64,000 nt of DNA, taken from assembly GCF_000002995.4 (NCBI RefSeq), contig NW_025062479.1:15992721-16056720 (forward strand). Direction: 5' to 3'. The notes below the pieces were generated by a model that was given only the letters and a program-made list of their open reading frames with translations, was not told where the DNA came from and made no database searches. This DNA comes from Brugia malayi (lineage: Eukaryota; Nematoda; Chromadorea; Rhabditida; Onchocercidae). How positions within the stretch are numbered: the first letter of the stretch is position 1; every line of letters starts with the position of its first letter. Of the stretch, positions 1 to 11,364 are shown piece by piece. Both the position numbers and the translations under genes were made by a program.

Positions 1-877
1 GTAATAACTTTAGCTGATTTCATGCTAATCTTTGATACACTTTCACCTTTTCTCGCTATTGCAGACTTTGTTGGCGAAGTTTTCATTGTTATAATGGGAG
101 ATTTTGTTGCCGGAGATCCTATTTTGGGAGATTTTATTAAAGGTTTTGTTTTTGTTATTGTTGTTATAGTTGTTGTTGCTGTTGCTGTTGTTGCTATTTT
201 TGGTGATGTTTGAACTGGTGATGAAGCATGACTTGACGATGACGATGCTAATATTTGGCTATCATCTTTTTGCACTATATTTGACATTTGTAGCAATGGT
301 TTCTCCGGTTCAATTCTTAACAAATTCTCATTTTGTGAATTTTGCGTTGATAAAATTTCCTTCAATTTTTCTCCCTCTGTTACAGTAGTATTTTCAAATG
401 TTCGCAACTGCAAATTATTCACTGTTTCATTTGATTTCACTTTTTCGTCTACTTTTCTGTTGGATTCATTTTCTTCCACCTAAAATTATTCTAAAAACTA
501 AAATTATTTTAATTAATGCTAGTTAACAATTGAAAGTAAATAAGTAAATTTCAAATTAATAAAATATATTCTTGACAAATATTCCACTAAATCGAACCTC
601 AAATAATTTTAAACAAATAAATTATATGATAAAATTGACAAGGTTATTATCATTCCTAAATGTATTATCAAATAGCAAATCATTCTCTGTAAGTTGAAAT
701 TAAGGAATAAAAAGATAAACGAACTTTTTCCATAGAGATAACACTTGGCTGCGTAACATTTTCTTCATCTATTTTAACTGAATCCAGTCTCTCCTTATAG
801 TTACTCTTACCTTTATCATTATCATTCTCATGTGCATTTTCTTCGTCATTTTTTAACTGTTTCAGTTGTAAAATATC
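1..877 (-). CDS. Partial low-complexity Ser/Thr/Lys-rich protein (cut by window edge)
   Basis: Two exons are visible on the minus strand: 877..about 725 and 479..1, the second running off the left edge without a stop. The upstream exon follows a TTTTTAAG acceptor and encodes an acidic, charged stretch (begins [14 protein letters not shown]). The second follows a TTTTAG acceptor and begins VEENESNRK, then becomes rich in Ser, Thr, Lys and Pro, with repeated KSP/TSP-like motifs near the edge. The join in phase 0 needs a GTTCGT donor near 724, which is weak but matches other GTT donors in this window. I do not recognise the protein; the composition suggests a disordered region, possibly of a nuclear or cytoskeletal protein. 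The first exon and the C-terminus are not seen. An alternative is that the two exons belong to different splice forms. Confidence 0.5.
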
Positions 878-972
878 CTTAAAAAATGTAATCACTAGAA
901 ATTACCCATCTGATATGTTTGTTTTAAGTAAAACTTTATTTCATCAACAATCTTCCTTCAATCAAAAATCTC

Positions 973-991
973 TAATAATAATAATAATAAT
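973..991. repeat. (AAT)n microsatellite
   Basis: About six uninterrupted AAT/TAA units in intergenic DNA. Confidence 0.85.
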
Positions 992-1210
992 GAATTTACT
1001 TTTGCCACATTTCAAATGATTAAGTTTTCTCTTCTGTAAAAACTCACATGATATGAAGTTAAATTACATTTAATGAAATATGTCATTGGAATGATTTAAT
1101 ATGATATAAACTAGTAGGACCATTTTCCTAATTAAATATTCAAATCTTAGCTCGACATATGGGTCTAGTAACTTTCTGGAAATTAATTTATTAAATAATT
1201 AATTACAAGT

Positions 1211-1230
1211 TATATATATATATATATATT
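1211..1230. repeat. (TA)n microsatellite
   Basis: About nine TA dinucleotides in AT-rich intergenic DNA. Confidence 0.85.
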
Positions 1231-2702
1231 TATGTTCTGTAGTTCCCTTAAAATTAAACCATAAAATGTATTTGCATTATTTAAAAAACAAAATTGAGAA
1301 AAAAGAGAAAATTTTAACTGAAAAATAATTGATTCAATTACTAATTACTTTCATAATTGTGCAAAAAAATGAGAATGGGCGAAACTCCATATGTGCTTTG
1401 AATAATAAAACTTGAGTGCAAATTTCAAATGGATGATAAATTTTAAAGAGATAACAAGAAAAAAGGAACAAAATTAAATACAATTCAATTTCATTTAGAT
1501 AGAAATAAAGGTAAACAAACAAATAATTTTTTCTTTTAATTATATTTTAAACCAAAATTAATAAAAATGATATAATAATTTTAATATACTTGTAAATTTC
1601 TTTGTTTCTTTAACATATTCCTCGTTCAATTTTTGTCTCACACTTTAGTTTACAACTTTATTCCATCAAAATTTCTATAACATAATATTGCAATGGATTC
1701 AATAAATTAAAAAAAAAAAAAAGGAAAACATAAACAATAATAATAATTTCTTTAATTAATACCTATCATTTTACATTCTTCATTCACACTCATCTATTTT
1801 TGAAAGAAAAAAATTTTTGTTACTTTTTTTTGTTAATAATGATTTGATCTCCATTTAAAATTTTGCCCTATTTTTAATTGATCTGAATTTTTTTTTAAAA
1901 AAAAGAAGGAAAAAAGATTTTTGCAATTGATATTAAACTGGAATATTTTTGCAATTAACTTTAATTTGACAGCTAGAAAGTAAGTCAATGATTCCAGTGG
2001 AATGTGTCATACCATAAGTTAATGAATACAAATGAAATTTAATGTATTACCAGTCACTATTTGTACTATTTTAATTTATATGCAAATTACAGAAATTAAA
2101 AAGAAAAAGAAAAATACAAATCATATAAGAAAAAAATTTAATTAAGTAAAAAATTTCATATACTATATGAATAAAATTAAAAACCTAAATGTAAAATTTG
2201 AAATAATTGTTATGTGGAATTTTTAATTTAAATCAAAAAATGAGGCAAAAAAATGCATTTGTTGCCAATTATAAAAGTTGAAATTTTTCAGTGGATACAA
2301 AATTTTTAATTTAAAAAAAAATTTTTTTCATGTTGAATTTCAAGATAACTTAGCTACAAAAAAAGTAAGTAAAGACAATAAAAAATAAGAATTTATTGAT
2401 TAATTCAATAAGTCATACTTAACTAAAATGTAAAAACGTTAAATCATGAACAAAATAATAAATTTGAATTTGAATGTGTAATATCGAAAGCATAACAATC
2501 GTGATCCTCAAATTTGCATAGTTGTATATTGCGGACGTGGTCGTATGCAACGGGTTATGAGCAGTTAGTCACGCTTGGTTTTGAGGACATTGTCTGGTTT
2601 CTGCATGACTGAGCTGTATGTGTTAGGTTCGGAAGTGCATCCGCTGTTGGAATTACAATGTAGGTTCAGTTAAATAGTTCACAAAATATAAATTAGTCAT
2701 TG

Positions 2703-2709
2703 TTTACAG
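2703..2709 (+). promoter_or_regulatory. Probable trans-splice acceptor of the coatomer gene
   Basis: TTTACAG ends nine bases before the ATG at 2719. A strong 3' splice site with no coding exon upstream is what a spliced-leader addition site looks like in nematodes. It would give a 5' UTR of nine bases plus the leader. Confidence 0.55.
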
Positions 2710-2718
2710 CATCAAACG

Positions 2719-5038
2719 ATGACTAAAGCTAATGATGATGTGGATCATTTATTCGAAGTACGTAATAATTTCTACCTTGGAGCATACCAAAATTGTATTA
2801 ATGAGGCACAAGTGAGCTTTTGCAGTTTTTATAAATGTGAGTATATATACGTTTTACAGTTCATAACAACTGTGGAATAAATTTCAGCATATTTATGGTG
2901 AGAATTTTACTTCAGTAATTAAGAGTTGTGTCTTATTTAGCACATACTGACACAATTGCTTCTCTTTTTTTTTTTAGTCGTATTTGCAGAATTTACAAGT
3001 GAAAGACGAAAATGATAAGTTGCTGAAGGATGTCTTTATGTATAGAGCATATCTTGCACAAAATAAACCAAATTTAGTGCTGAGTGAAATTGAAAAAAGT
3101 TCAACTTCACCTTCTCTAAGAGCAGTACGACGTTTTGCAGATTATTTGGCCAACCCAGATAAAAGGTAAATAAAAGACGAATAATTTCCGAAGGAAGAAA
3201 GAGTGTTTAAAATAGAATGTAAAATATTTGGATGAAGAATGATAGACAGTTTTTTTTTTTTTTTTTTTTAACGAAAGAGGATGTAAAAGTTATAATTTGG
3301 TTCCTGGTGGTGGTTATTAGTAAACTGGAATCGATTTCGTTTTCATTGAAGATCCATGAAGTTTTCTCAACGTTTAATATGTATATGCATTTATTGTAGT
3401 ATTTTACAGTTAGGAAGGAATGATGAGCATAACTTTTTAACCTTCTTTAAATAGTATTCTTTGGATCTTTGAGAACCCAGTCAATTATACACTCTCGAAT
3501 TTTACGAAATATATTATAATTGGAAGATTTATCATTTACTAAAGATCGCTAAAGTCACTATAATATTTTAATAAGTGTGAGAATCTTAATATAGCCTTCT
3601 AAAGTCAGAAAGGAATTCCTATGCTTTTATTTCTCATTTTATTATTCGTGCATCTTTTAGAGCAGTAATAATGAAAGAATTTGAAACAGAGCTGAACGAA
3701 GAGATTCCTCACAACGAAACTGTTTTATTATTAGCGGCTCACATGTATATTCATGAACGAGTATGTTTTTTTTTTTTTTTTTTTTCCTTTTTAATGTTTC
3801 CTTGTCTTTACTTATGAGGGTACCGTTAGTTTTCCTATTTTTTGCTTGTTTGCTATGGTGGTAACTCGTGACTATTCCGGAACTTTGAAGTATGATGTAA
3901 TTGAACAGGAAAGTTTTTTTCATTCATATTCAAAAATACAATTGGGATTTTCAGCCAAGGGATTCTGACCGTATAAGTTTTAAAATTAACAATATCACTT
4001 ATTCTGTGCATTTGATTTCTTAACGTAAGTTTTTCTAGCTTCAGAATGTGGAAGAAGCATTACGCTTGCTCTGTCAGTGCGATTCTTTAGAAAGTAAAGC
4101 GTTGGCTGTGCAGTGTTTACTAAAGATTGATCGGATAGATCTGGCTGTGAAAGAAATTAAAAGGATGCAAGAAATAGATGAAGATGCTACTATAACTCAG
4201 CTTGCGCTTGCTTGGGTCAATATCGCGCTTGTTAGTTTCTGTTAAATTGTAAAAATCCTAATGGAGTTCAGCTATTTAAGCAAACTAATCATACTGCATA
4301 TAAAAGTTAATGTGAAAAAAAAAATGGAATCTGCATTAGACGGCTTTTCGATAGGACAGATGAAATGGATAAGTGCGATATTCTGAAAATTATGTTTTAC
4401 TGTTCATCAAACATCTAAAATATACTTTCCAGGGGAAAGACAAATTGAAAGATGTATTTTATACTTATCAAGAGATGATAGATAAATATGGCGCAACACC
4501 ACTTTTACTAGTTGCTCAGTCATCGAGCCTGATTCAACAACAAAAATATGAGGAGGCGGAAAAATTACTTCTAGTTAGTTTAAATTTGATTTCCTAAAAT
4601 TTCTTCCTGCAGCAGAGCTGCAGTAATAAATCACGCTTAGTACATAAATGGAGTATGCCTGAACTTTTCACACTTTCTGCATCGGTAACTTTTTAGACGA
4701 CTTATTAGCTCCTACTGAAAGGACTTTTGCTAAGGAATATTGGGATACATGTAAAGAAATTATTCCAGGAGGCACTACAAAGAGATGCTAACAATGCAGA
4801 GGCAGTCATAAATTTGGTTGTTGTCAGCCAGTATCTCGGAAAAGCACCAGAAGTAAGCAGTCCTGTTGAAATAAGGTTCTATTCCGGAGACCTGTTATAG
4901 ATAAACGAAGTTGTATTTCAGGTTACGAACCGGTATATCAATCAGTTAAAGGAAGGCTTCCCAAATCATCAGTGGACTCTTGACTACATTGCTCGTGAGA
5001 AAGCTTTTGAGCGAGTTGCATTAGAAGCGGAGATTTGA
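2719..5038 (+). CDS. cope-1: Coatomer subunit epsilon (epsilon-COP)
   Basis: Seven exons: 2719-2811, 2978-3165, 3661-3760, 4039-4230, 4433-4573, 4769-4852, 4922-5038. They join in frame to 304 residues, close to the usual 300 to 310. Epsilon-COP is part of the COPI coat (B-subcomplex with alpha- and beta'-COP) and acts in Golgi-to-ER vesicle transport on the cytosolic face of Golgi membranes. The N-terminus (DHLFEVRNNFYLGAYQNCI) is a hallmark of the family, and helical, TPR-like segments follow (LLLAAHMYIHER; KYEEAEKLLL; DANNAEAVINLVVVSQYLGK). The C-terminus (HQWTLDYIAREKAFERVA) also fits. Donors at 4231 and 4574 are GTTAGT. An AATAAA sits at 5329, about 290 bases past the stop. The start is the first ATG after a trans-splice-like acceptor. 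Confidence 0.95.
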
Positions 5039-6784
5039 ATTTCTTTACCGCACTCACTTTTCTTTTCTGTGATCACTGTTAATAATTTATTCACATTACG
5101 AAGTTGCAAAAAAAAATCAGCAACAGTTATTGAGTATTTCGATCGAGTGGCTAGAATATCTGTGGGAGATGCTGCTCTTTACTTGCGTGTTGGACCAACC
5201 TATGGCTGAGCAGAATGTATTTTTTTGAGACCCCACTCGGTTTTAATCTCTTTTTGCAAGTATTAGAGCACGAAAGTAATGCACAAGCCCATTAACCCTC
5301 ACATTCATAGAAAATGCAGTGATTGCTAAATAAAAAAGTTCGGGCAGAAAACACTGGGGGATTTGAGTAATGCGGAGGCAGGAAGTATTGCTATAAAAAG
5401 AAAAATACAAAGTGAAAGATCAGAAAACTAGATTGGAAGCATCATTTACAAAATTAGTGTGTGGGGAGGTGACGTCGCTCTATAAATCAAATACAAAAGA
5501 ACCTTAAAAACACTCCTAATAGGAAACTCGCAATTATATGCTAAATTGGAGGATTCATACCGACGCCAGATACGATACCATGGGTGTAGTGTCTTGGTTT
5601 GTTCAGTGTAATTGAATGGTGTATGTTCAGGGAACAGTGAAACCTCTTAGGAGTTCGGAAATCTTAAAAAAATTTTTTAAACTCCAATTTGTTAGATCAT
5701 TTTACCGAACTTTGCCTTAGTTGTAAAAGAATGATCTACCTGATTGGAATATGCTAATAGAAGGATAATTTCCATGCTTATTTGGATCTTTTTCTTAACC
5801 CGTCTGATTACTTTTCGGGGATTTCCAATATTCACAAAGAAATATAAAGAACTTTTTGAAGGCAAAATAAAGCAACAACTAAACATTATGGATGTAATGG
5901 AAGAGAGGGCAAGTCTATTGACACATACCAGTAAGCTCTCCCAATGTGAACAACATTTTCAGTTGGACTAAACTAGGCAGCAAAAAGCAAATGGTTTAAA
6001 ATAAGCACAGGAGTAGCAACTATCAACAGTAGTAGTTTGTAGCGGAATTATTAATAATTATTGAGCCAAAAAGGAAAACACATTCACGGTCATAAAACTA
6101 TAAAAAAGCGCTTATAGAGGAAGCGATACCTCAACAATTTCATCAATTTATGCAATAATTAAACGTGGAATGACCCGAACTCCACTTGCAGACTAACAAC
6201 AGTATATGGTTTCGAGACAAACATGTAAACCGAACCAGATAAAACAGCGAAATTTATAGTGTAAAATAAGATCCTTCCTGCTTAATGATAACGCGCATAA
6301 AATGCTATTAAGGACCAAATATGTGAAATCCAGAAATTCAAATATTGAGCATTTCAATTTATGAAATAAAAAAATATGCACATGATAAACATTTAAGCCA
6401 ACTGAAAAAGCAATGTTAACAACTTGGAGCTTTGTCTTAGAACGTTACTAGGTAAACATGGTCATTTCAAGAAATACTATCGTAACTCAATGATCTGTTC
6501 GTACCAACCTGATCTAAAAGTACCGGGATGGTTTCGTATATAATACACTTTGAACTATGCTCAAAGAGATAAATACAGAAAAGTCAGTATTATTCAGTTA
6601 ACAGCACCAACCTAAGACAACATCAAATTAAGACAAAAAAAAACCCCTTATTTTATTATACCAAGCAAAACAGCAAAACCGACCTACAATTCATTTATTT
6701 ATTTCGAAATAATAAATGATCTAAGGTCGTTCAATTCCACATCGAACAAAAAAATAACAGTGCTTTCCCATCTTAATGAGGTTC
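5039..6784. other. Intergenic between two convergent genes
   Basis: This gap holds the 3' flanks of the coatomer gene (plus) and the F-BAR adaptor gene (minus). The stretch 5100-6550 is less AT-poor in codon-like sequence than most gaps here and could be decayed coding DNA, but every frame is broken by stops and no family is recognisable. No RNA gene was recognised. Confidence 0.5.
6694..6699 (-). terminator. Likely polyadenylation signal of the F-BAR adaptor gene
   Basis: AATAAA on the minus strand, about 86 bases past the TAG stop at 6785-6787. Confidence 0.45.
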
Positions 6785-9700
6785 CTAATCAGGATACCAC
6801 CTACAGTGCAAGTAAGATGTAGGGACGAAACCCTCACGCGCCGACGAAACATGCCTAACTCGAGTCCAACCATCTCCTTCATCTCGCTCTAACAATATCA
6901 TTTCATCGCCTTCTTCCATGGCCATTGTTCCCTCACTGCCACCTTCAAATGCATATAATGCAGTGCAAGTGCCTAACGCCGGCATGTCGCATTCTTCGTA
7001 CACTTCTGATTTTTCCACTATTGTTGCTTCTAAATTACCAATTAATCATCAAAATTTAAACTAACACAATTATTACTCAAACTTGTCTTATCCCAATATC
7101 ATCATTTTACACTTTCACCGCATGATGTGATCGGCGAAATGAGTACAATATTGTTGGACTAAAGCGCATTTTAAAAACTTAAATTTCATTCCCTCCTTCA
7201 TATACTGTAATGCGCCCAATAAAGAGCTTTTCTTGAAAAAACAAAACAATTATTGACCAACTAATCAATTCCCAATCACAGGATTAAAAGATTAAGAAAT
7301 TTGTTCAAGCTAGGAAATATTAGTTATAAAGTCCAGGACACTAGTATAACAATTAAGAACTGAACTGTACTGCCTTCATTAGGTTTGAAAAACAAAGTGA
7401 AATGAAGCAAACTTTTTGTGGGTTCGGGTGAAGTTGCTTTCTGATGACCAGTGATAGGAATTGAACCATCAGACGAAATCGACTCTTCTGAATAAGATGA
7501 ACGATGAATATTAATTGTAGTATTCGGGGTTGCTATTTGACGTGGAGAGGACTGTGAAGGCGTACTCAATCCTGACTGACACGGAGGAGGTGGTCTCGTT
7601 GGAGGTTCTGATCTGTAAATAATGAATAAGGAACCTTAAAGATGATTAAAGGCAATTACTGATATATATATATATGTTTCCGAGTCCTCTAAACATGTAT
7701 AAGGAACGGACACATATAGCTTCAGAATCCTTCGCACACTTTACTTTCTTCTGTTGGCAAAACAAAGAACTTTCTAGTGACCTAGAATGTGCTGCGAAAA
7801 TCATAAAATAATGTTCAACATTTTAAACTATATCATGGTTCTCAGTGAATGTTTAGTTGATGAAATATCATGTTAAGAAAAGGATCGTTTAATGGCCTTT
7901 CTATAATCGTGAACGATAGCTAACATCAAGAGTGGACTATGAACGTACCCGATAACTGATATCGGTATATTCAGTTCGGTTTGCGCTTCTGACAACATTG
8001 CCTGAAACGAACACACTAATTACACATATTCCTTACAAGTACTAATGTCCTTTTGATCATACACAGAGATTTTACTCCTCTGTACTGGACATTAACATGA
8101 GCAAAAAATAGGTTCAATTAAATTCTGTATAAAATGGAACTGAACTGTGTTATCAAATCGGATTAAAAAAACCTGACAAATGAAAAAAAGAAATCATAAA
8201 AGGGGAACATACTTTATACTTTGCTAGTTGTTGGTTTAGAACTTCACATTTCTTCGTATAAACTATAATTTCTGAATCCACATCACTTGCATTACCTAAT
8301 TTTGGATTGTCTCTGTAAATCAGCTACATATTTAAGTTGAAAAAGTGAGGAAAAAAAAAAGACAATAGAGATGGAAGATAAAACCAATGATCAATAGGTA
8401 ATTTTGATCACCACGTACGCTTGATAAAGTAGTTTTTAACTTAAATTTAATAAGCAATAAATTATAACCAAATAGTCCATTAACCACTTACTTATAAACT
8501 TGCAACATTTTCGCAGCACCTTCACGACTCTGTTGATTTTTCGCGATTTCTTTTTCAATATTTTCAATTTCATGTTGCAGTCTTCGACACCTTTGCTGTG
8601 GTGGATAAGAACGAAAGTCAATGGTACCATCCTAAATTGAAATCCACTTACTGATGAAAACAATGTTTAAAACAAATGTTGCAAGATGACAACATTAAGT
8701 TATAGTGAAAACCTGATTTTGTTGCCTATACGACCGTCTTTATTAGCAAAACCAGTATTGTGGATTTATTGCGAATTTAGTGTGTGCTTCCGCTATGAAA
8801 ACTTAACTGACGACTGGCTATGTTTTCATATCTTTGAAAGAGATGATCTAATAAGCACTCTTCCTGAATCTAGCGAATTATGAGATTACTTCGTCAGGCC
8901 ACTCGATATGGATCAATCTCACCTAAATATTACTTTTATAATCTACCCAATTTATACTCCAAAGGCAATTAATCATTGATTTAAACAGTCGTGTCGAATA
9001 CTAAAATAGAATTAAAACAACCTTTCTTGAATGATTATTGCCTCGAAAAAGTCCCATACTAGGTTTTCGATTGATTCGTACCATCGAACCATTTTTTGTT
9101 GGCCGTTTCATTGTCTCCACACTACTTGTACCTTCACTGGTAATAATTGCTGACGGAGATCCGAAATCTTCGAAAGTGAACGGCTGAGGATGTGCATAGC
9201 CCGATCTGCAACAAACAACACGATTTAAACAAACGGTATCTCTTACAACGACTCATTTTTAAATAACAAATGACAGCAAATTTTAATGACAGATCAGAAG
9301 AGGCTAAAACTAAGTGACTGAATAAATAAACATTAACAATGCCACCTGACTTATGTAATATTAAATAATAATGATATAAATCTTCACAACTTCATATCTT
9401 CCTTTGAATACATAATTGTTCAACCAATATAAAATTCAAAAAAAATGAACCTGTAATGCTCAACAACACTAGCACTATCGTTCAAAGGCGATATTAACTG
9501 AGCAGCTTTTTTCATATCATCGTAGCATCGTTGGATTATATTCATCACCTTAGTCTCCGCTTCAATACTTTGCAACATCAATGATTTAGTTTCGCTTATT
9601 CGCTCCTCATCGACTGTTCTCAAACGCTGTAATTTCCATACAATCATTTATCGCATGCATTTATCTTATATCGAAATACAAATTCTCGCAAAAAAAAGTC

Positions 9701-11364
9701 AAGATAAAACAGATTTTTAACAAGAATGTTTCTTAATTGAAACTTTTTATATTTAAATAATTAAAAAGACAATAGTGTATCGATGGTGAGGATTAATTTA
9801 AAACAACCTTAACTTCTCACCTTCTTTGGAAAAAAAAGGTTAAAAGTGCTTGATGCATGAGTAGAAAAACAAGCTTAATTGTAAAATAGCTACAATAAAA
9901 ATGAAAAAACATTGGAGATATTAAAAACGATTATAAACCTCCAGTATCTGTGGTAACAGTTGACTGTAGTGTTGATGCTGCTGTTGATTGGCAGCCTGCA
10001 ATGCGTGTGCATAATTTTGTTTCGCATCTTCACATATTTGTGTCCTTTGCATCGCGTTATTTTTGGCTCTTTCCAGGTCTGCCCGTGAAAGGTCCATATT
10101 CTTTTCAGCCTTATCGTACTTTAAATGAGCCACTTCAGCATCTTTGAATGTCTTGCTATAAAACCAAAATTTTCAAATACAGCAAGCCATACTCAAGCAT
10201 AAAATTTTCAAATATAAGCCAAACTAATACTTAATTTCTCCAAATTTTTCTTATGACTTCTCAATTAATACTCTCCCCATTAATATTATCCGATAACCTC
10301 AATAATTATAATCCTCATCTAATGAAGAAAGAAAACTATATTAAACACAGGATAAGGAGAAGACTATTCAATATTAATGAGTTTGCAGCAGCAGTTAAAC
10401 TTCCAAAATGACTAATTATCACCAAGTTATTTCGTTTAACTTATTACCAGGGAAAAACAAAGAATGTACCAATAATTCTTTTGAAATTTGAACATATTAT
10501 CAATGGAAGCATTAAGGACACCATTAATAATATGCAGCTCATTTAGATGATTTTTGCGAGCTGCGCGAAGTGCAGCACACTTTGTTAATAAGGCCGGGTG
10601 AATATCCTTCCGCAGACCTTCCGCAATAACCTGCAATTATCGACAGTCGACCCTAAGATTAGTACAAATGCAAAAATTGAAGAACAAGAATTTTTAATTT
10701 TCTTTCAAAGTATAACCAATTTTATGCAATATTCATATGAAATTGACCAATTTACAGAGAAAAAACAAGATACAACTATAATCAGTGAACGAAATAATCT
10801 TATTTACGCAGAAATCTTGATATCGAAATAACCTCGTGTTGACCGGCAAGACTTTCAACTTCATGCAGAATGGAATGAAACGAACTGATAAATGTATAAG
10901 CTTTGGTTAACTCTTCATCTTCTCTTTTCTTCCCCAAATTCTTTTTTACCAAAGCTCTGCAAGAACAACATTTTCAGATTTGAGATGCTACGTAGAGGAC
11001 AGAAATATGCTATAAAGATGAGATGATGAGATAGCTGTTTGAAACAAATAAAGATGGAAAAAAGACATTTAAATAAACACCAATTAAAAAAAAAAAAAAA
11101 AGAACCTTAATCTGGCCGCGTATTCATCTTCAATCGCTGCTCTTTCTTTCAGAAACATTCCATATTTCTCCAAACTTTCAATACCCTTTTGCGTATGAGA
11201 AGCCAAAATGTCTATCTGATCCTAATTAAGCAGTTTTTTATTAACTGGTCAAAACTTCACTATTTCTTTTTTGTTGCTTTGCTTTCTTTTAAATATTTTT
11301 TAATTTTACAAAAAATATTTTTTACCCATAAATCGGCCCAACTTGCCGTAGTGGATGTAGCCAT
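6785..11364 (-). CDS. toca-1: TOCA/CIP4-family F-BAR, HR1 and SH3 adaptor
   Basis: Twelve exons on the minus strand: 11364-11326, 11221-11106, 10956-10833, 10630-10470, 10155-9939, 9626-9451, 9205-9022, 8631-8492, 8312-8213, 8001-7949, 7612-about 7413, 7029-6785; 584 residues. Residues 1 to about 265 are an F-BAR domain ([37 protein letters not shown]). About 345-420 is a Cdc42-binding HR1 coiled coil ([17 protein letters not shown]). A Pro/Ser-rich linker follows (RPPPPC), then a C-terminal SH3 ([24 protein letters not shown]). In this family the protein links Cdc42 to WASP/WAVE-driven actin assembly during endocytosis and junction remodelling. The symbol is by family: nematodes carry TOCA-1 and TOCA-2 and I cannot tell which this is. 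The donor of exon 11 is uncertain; 7413 keeps frame, but in-frame alternatives exist upstream. Confidence 0.92.

Larger units (their letters stand above)
878..2702. other. Intergenic, AT-rich; divergent upstream region
   Basis: This gap lies between the partial minus-strand gene and the coatomer gene. It is very AT-rich, with an (AAT)n run near 973-991 and a (TA)n run near 1211-1230. The last 200 bases (about 2490-2700) are clearly richer in G and C and are the likely upstream region of the coatomer gene. I see no supportable exon. Confidence 0.6.

Noticed and set aside
2573..2606. A minus-strand ATG with about 12 sense codons that might be the first exon of the left-edge gene
   Set aside because: The only donor-like GT leaves phase 1, while the next visible exon begins in phase 0; no intermediate exon was found.
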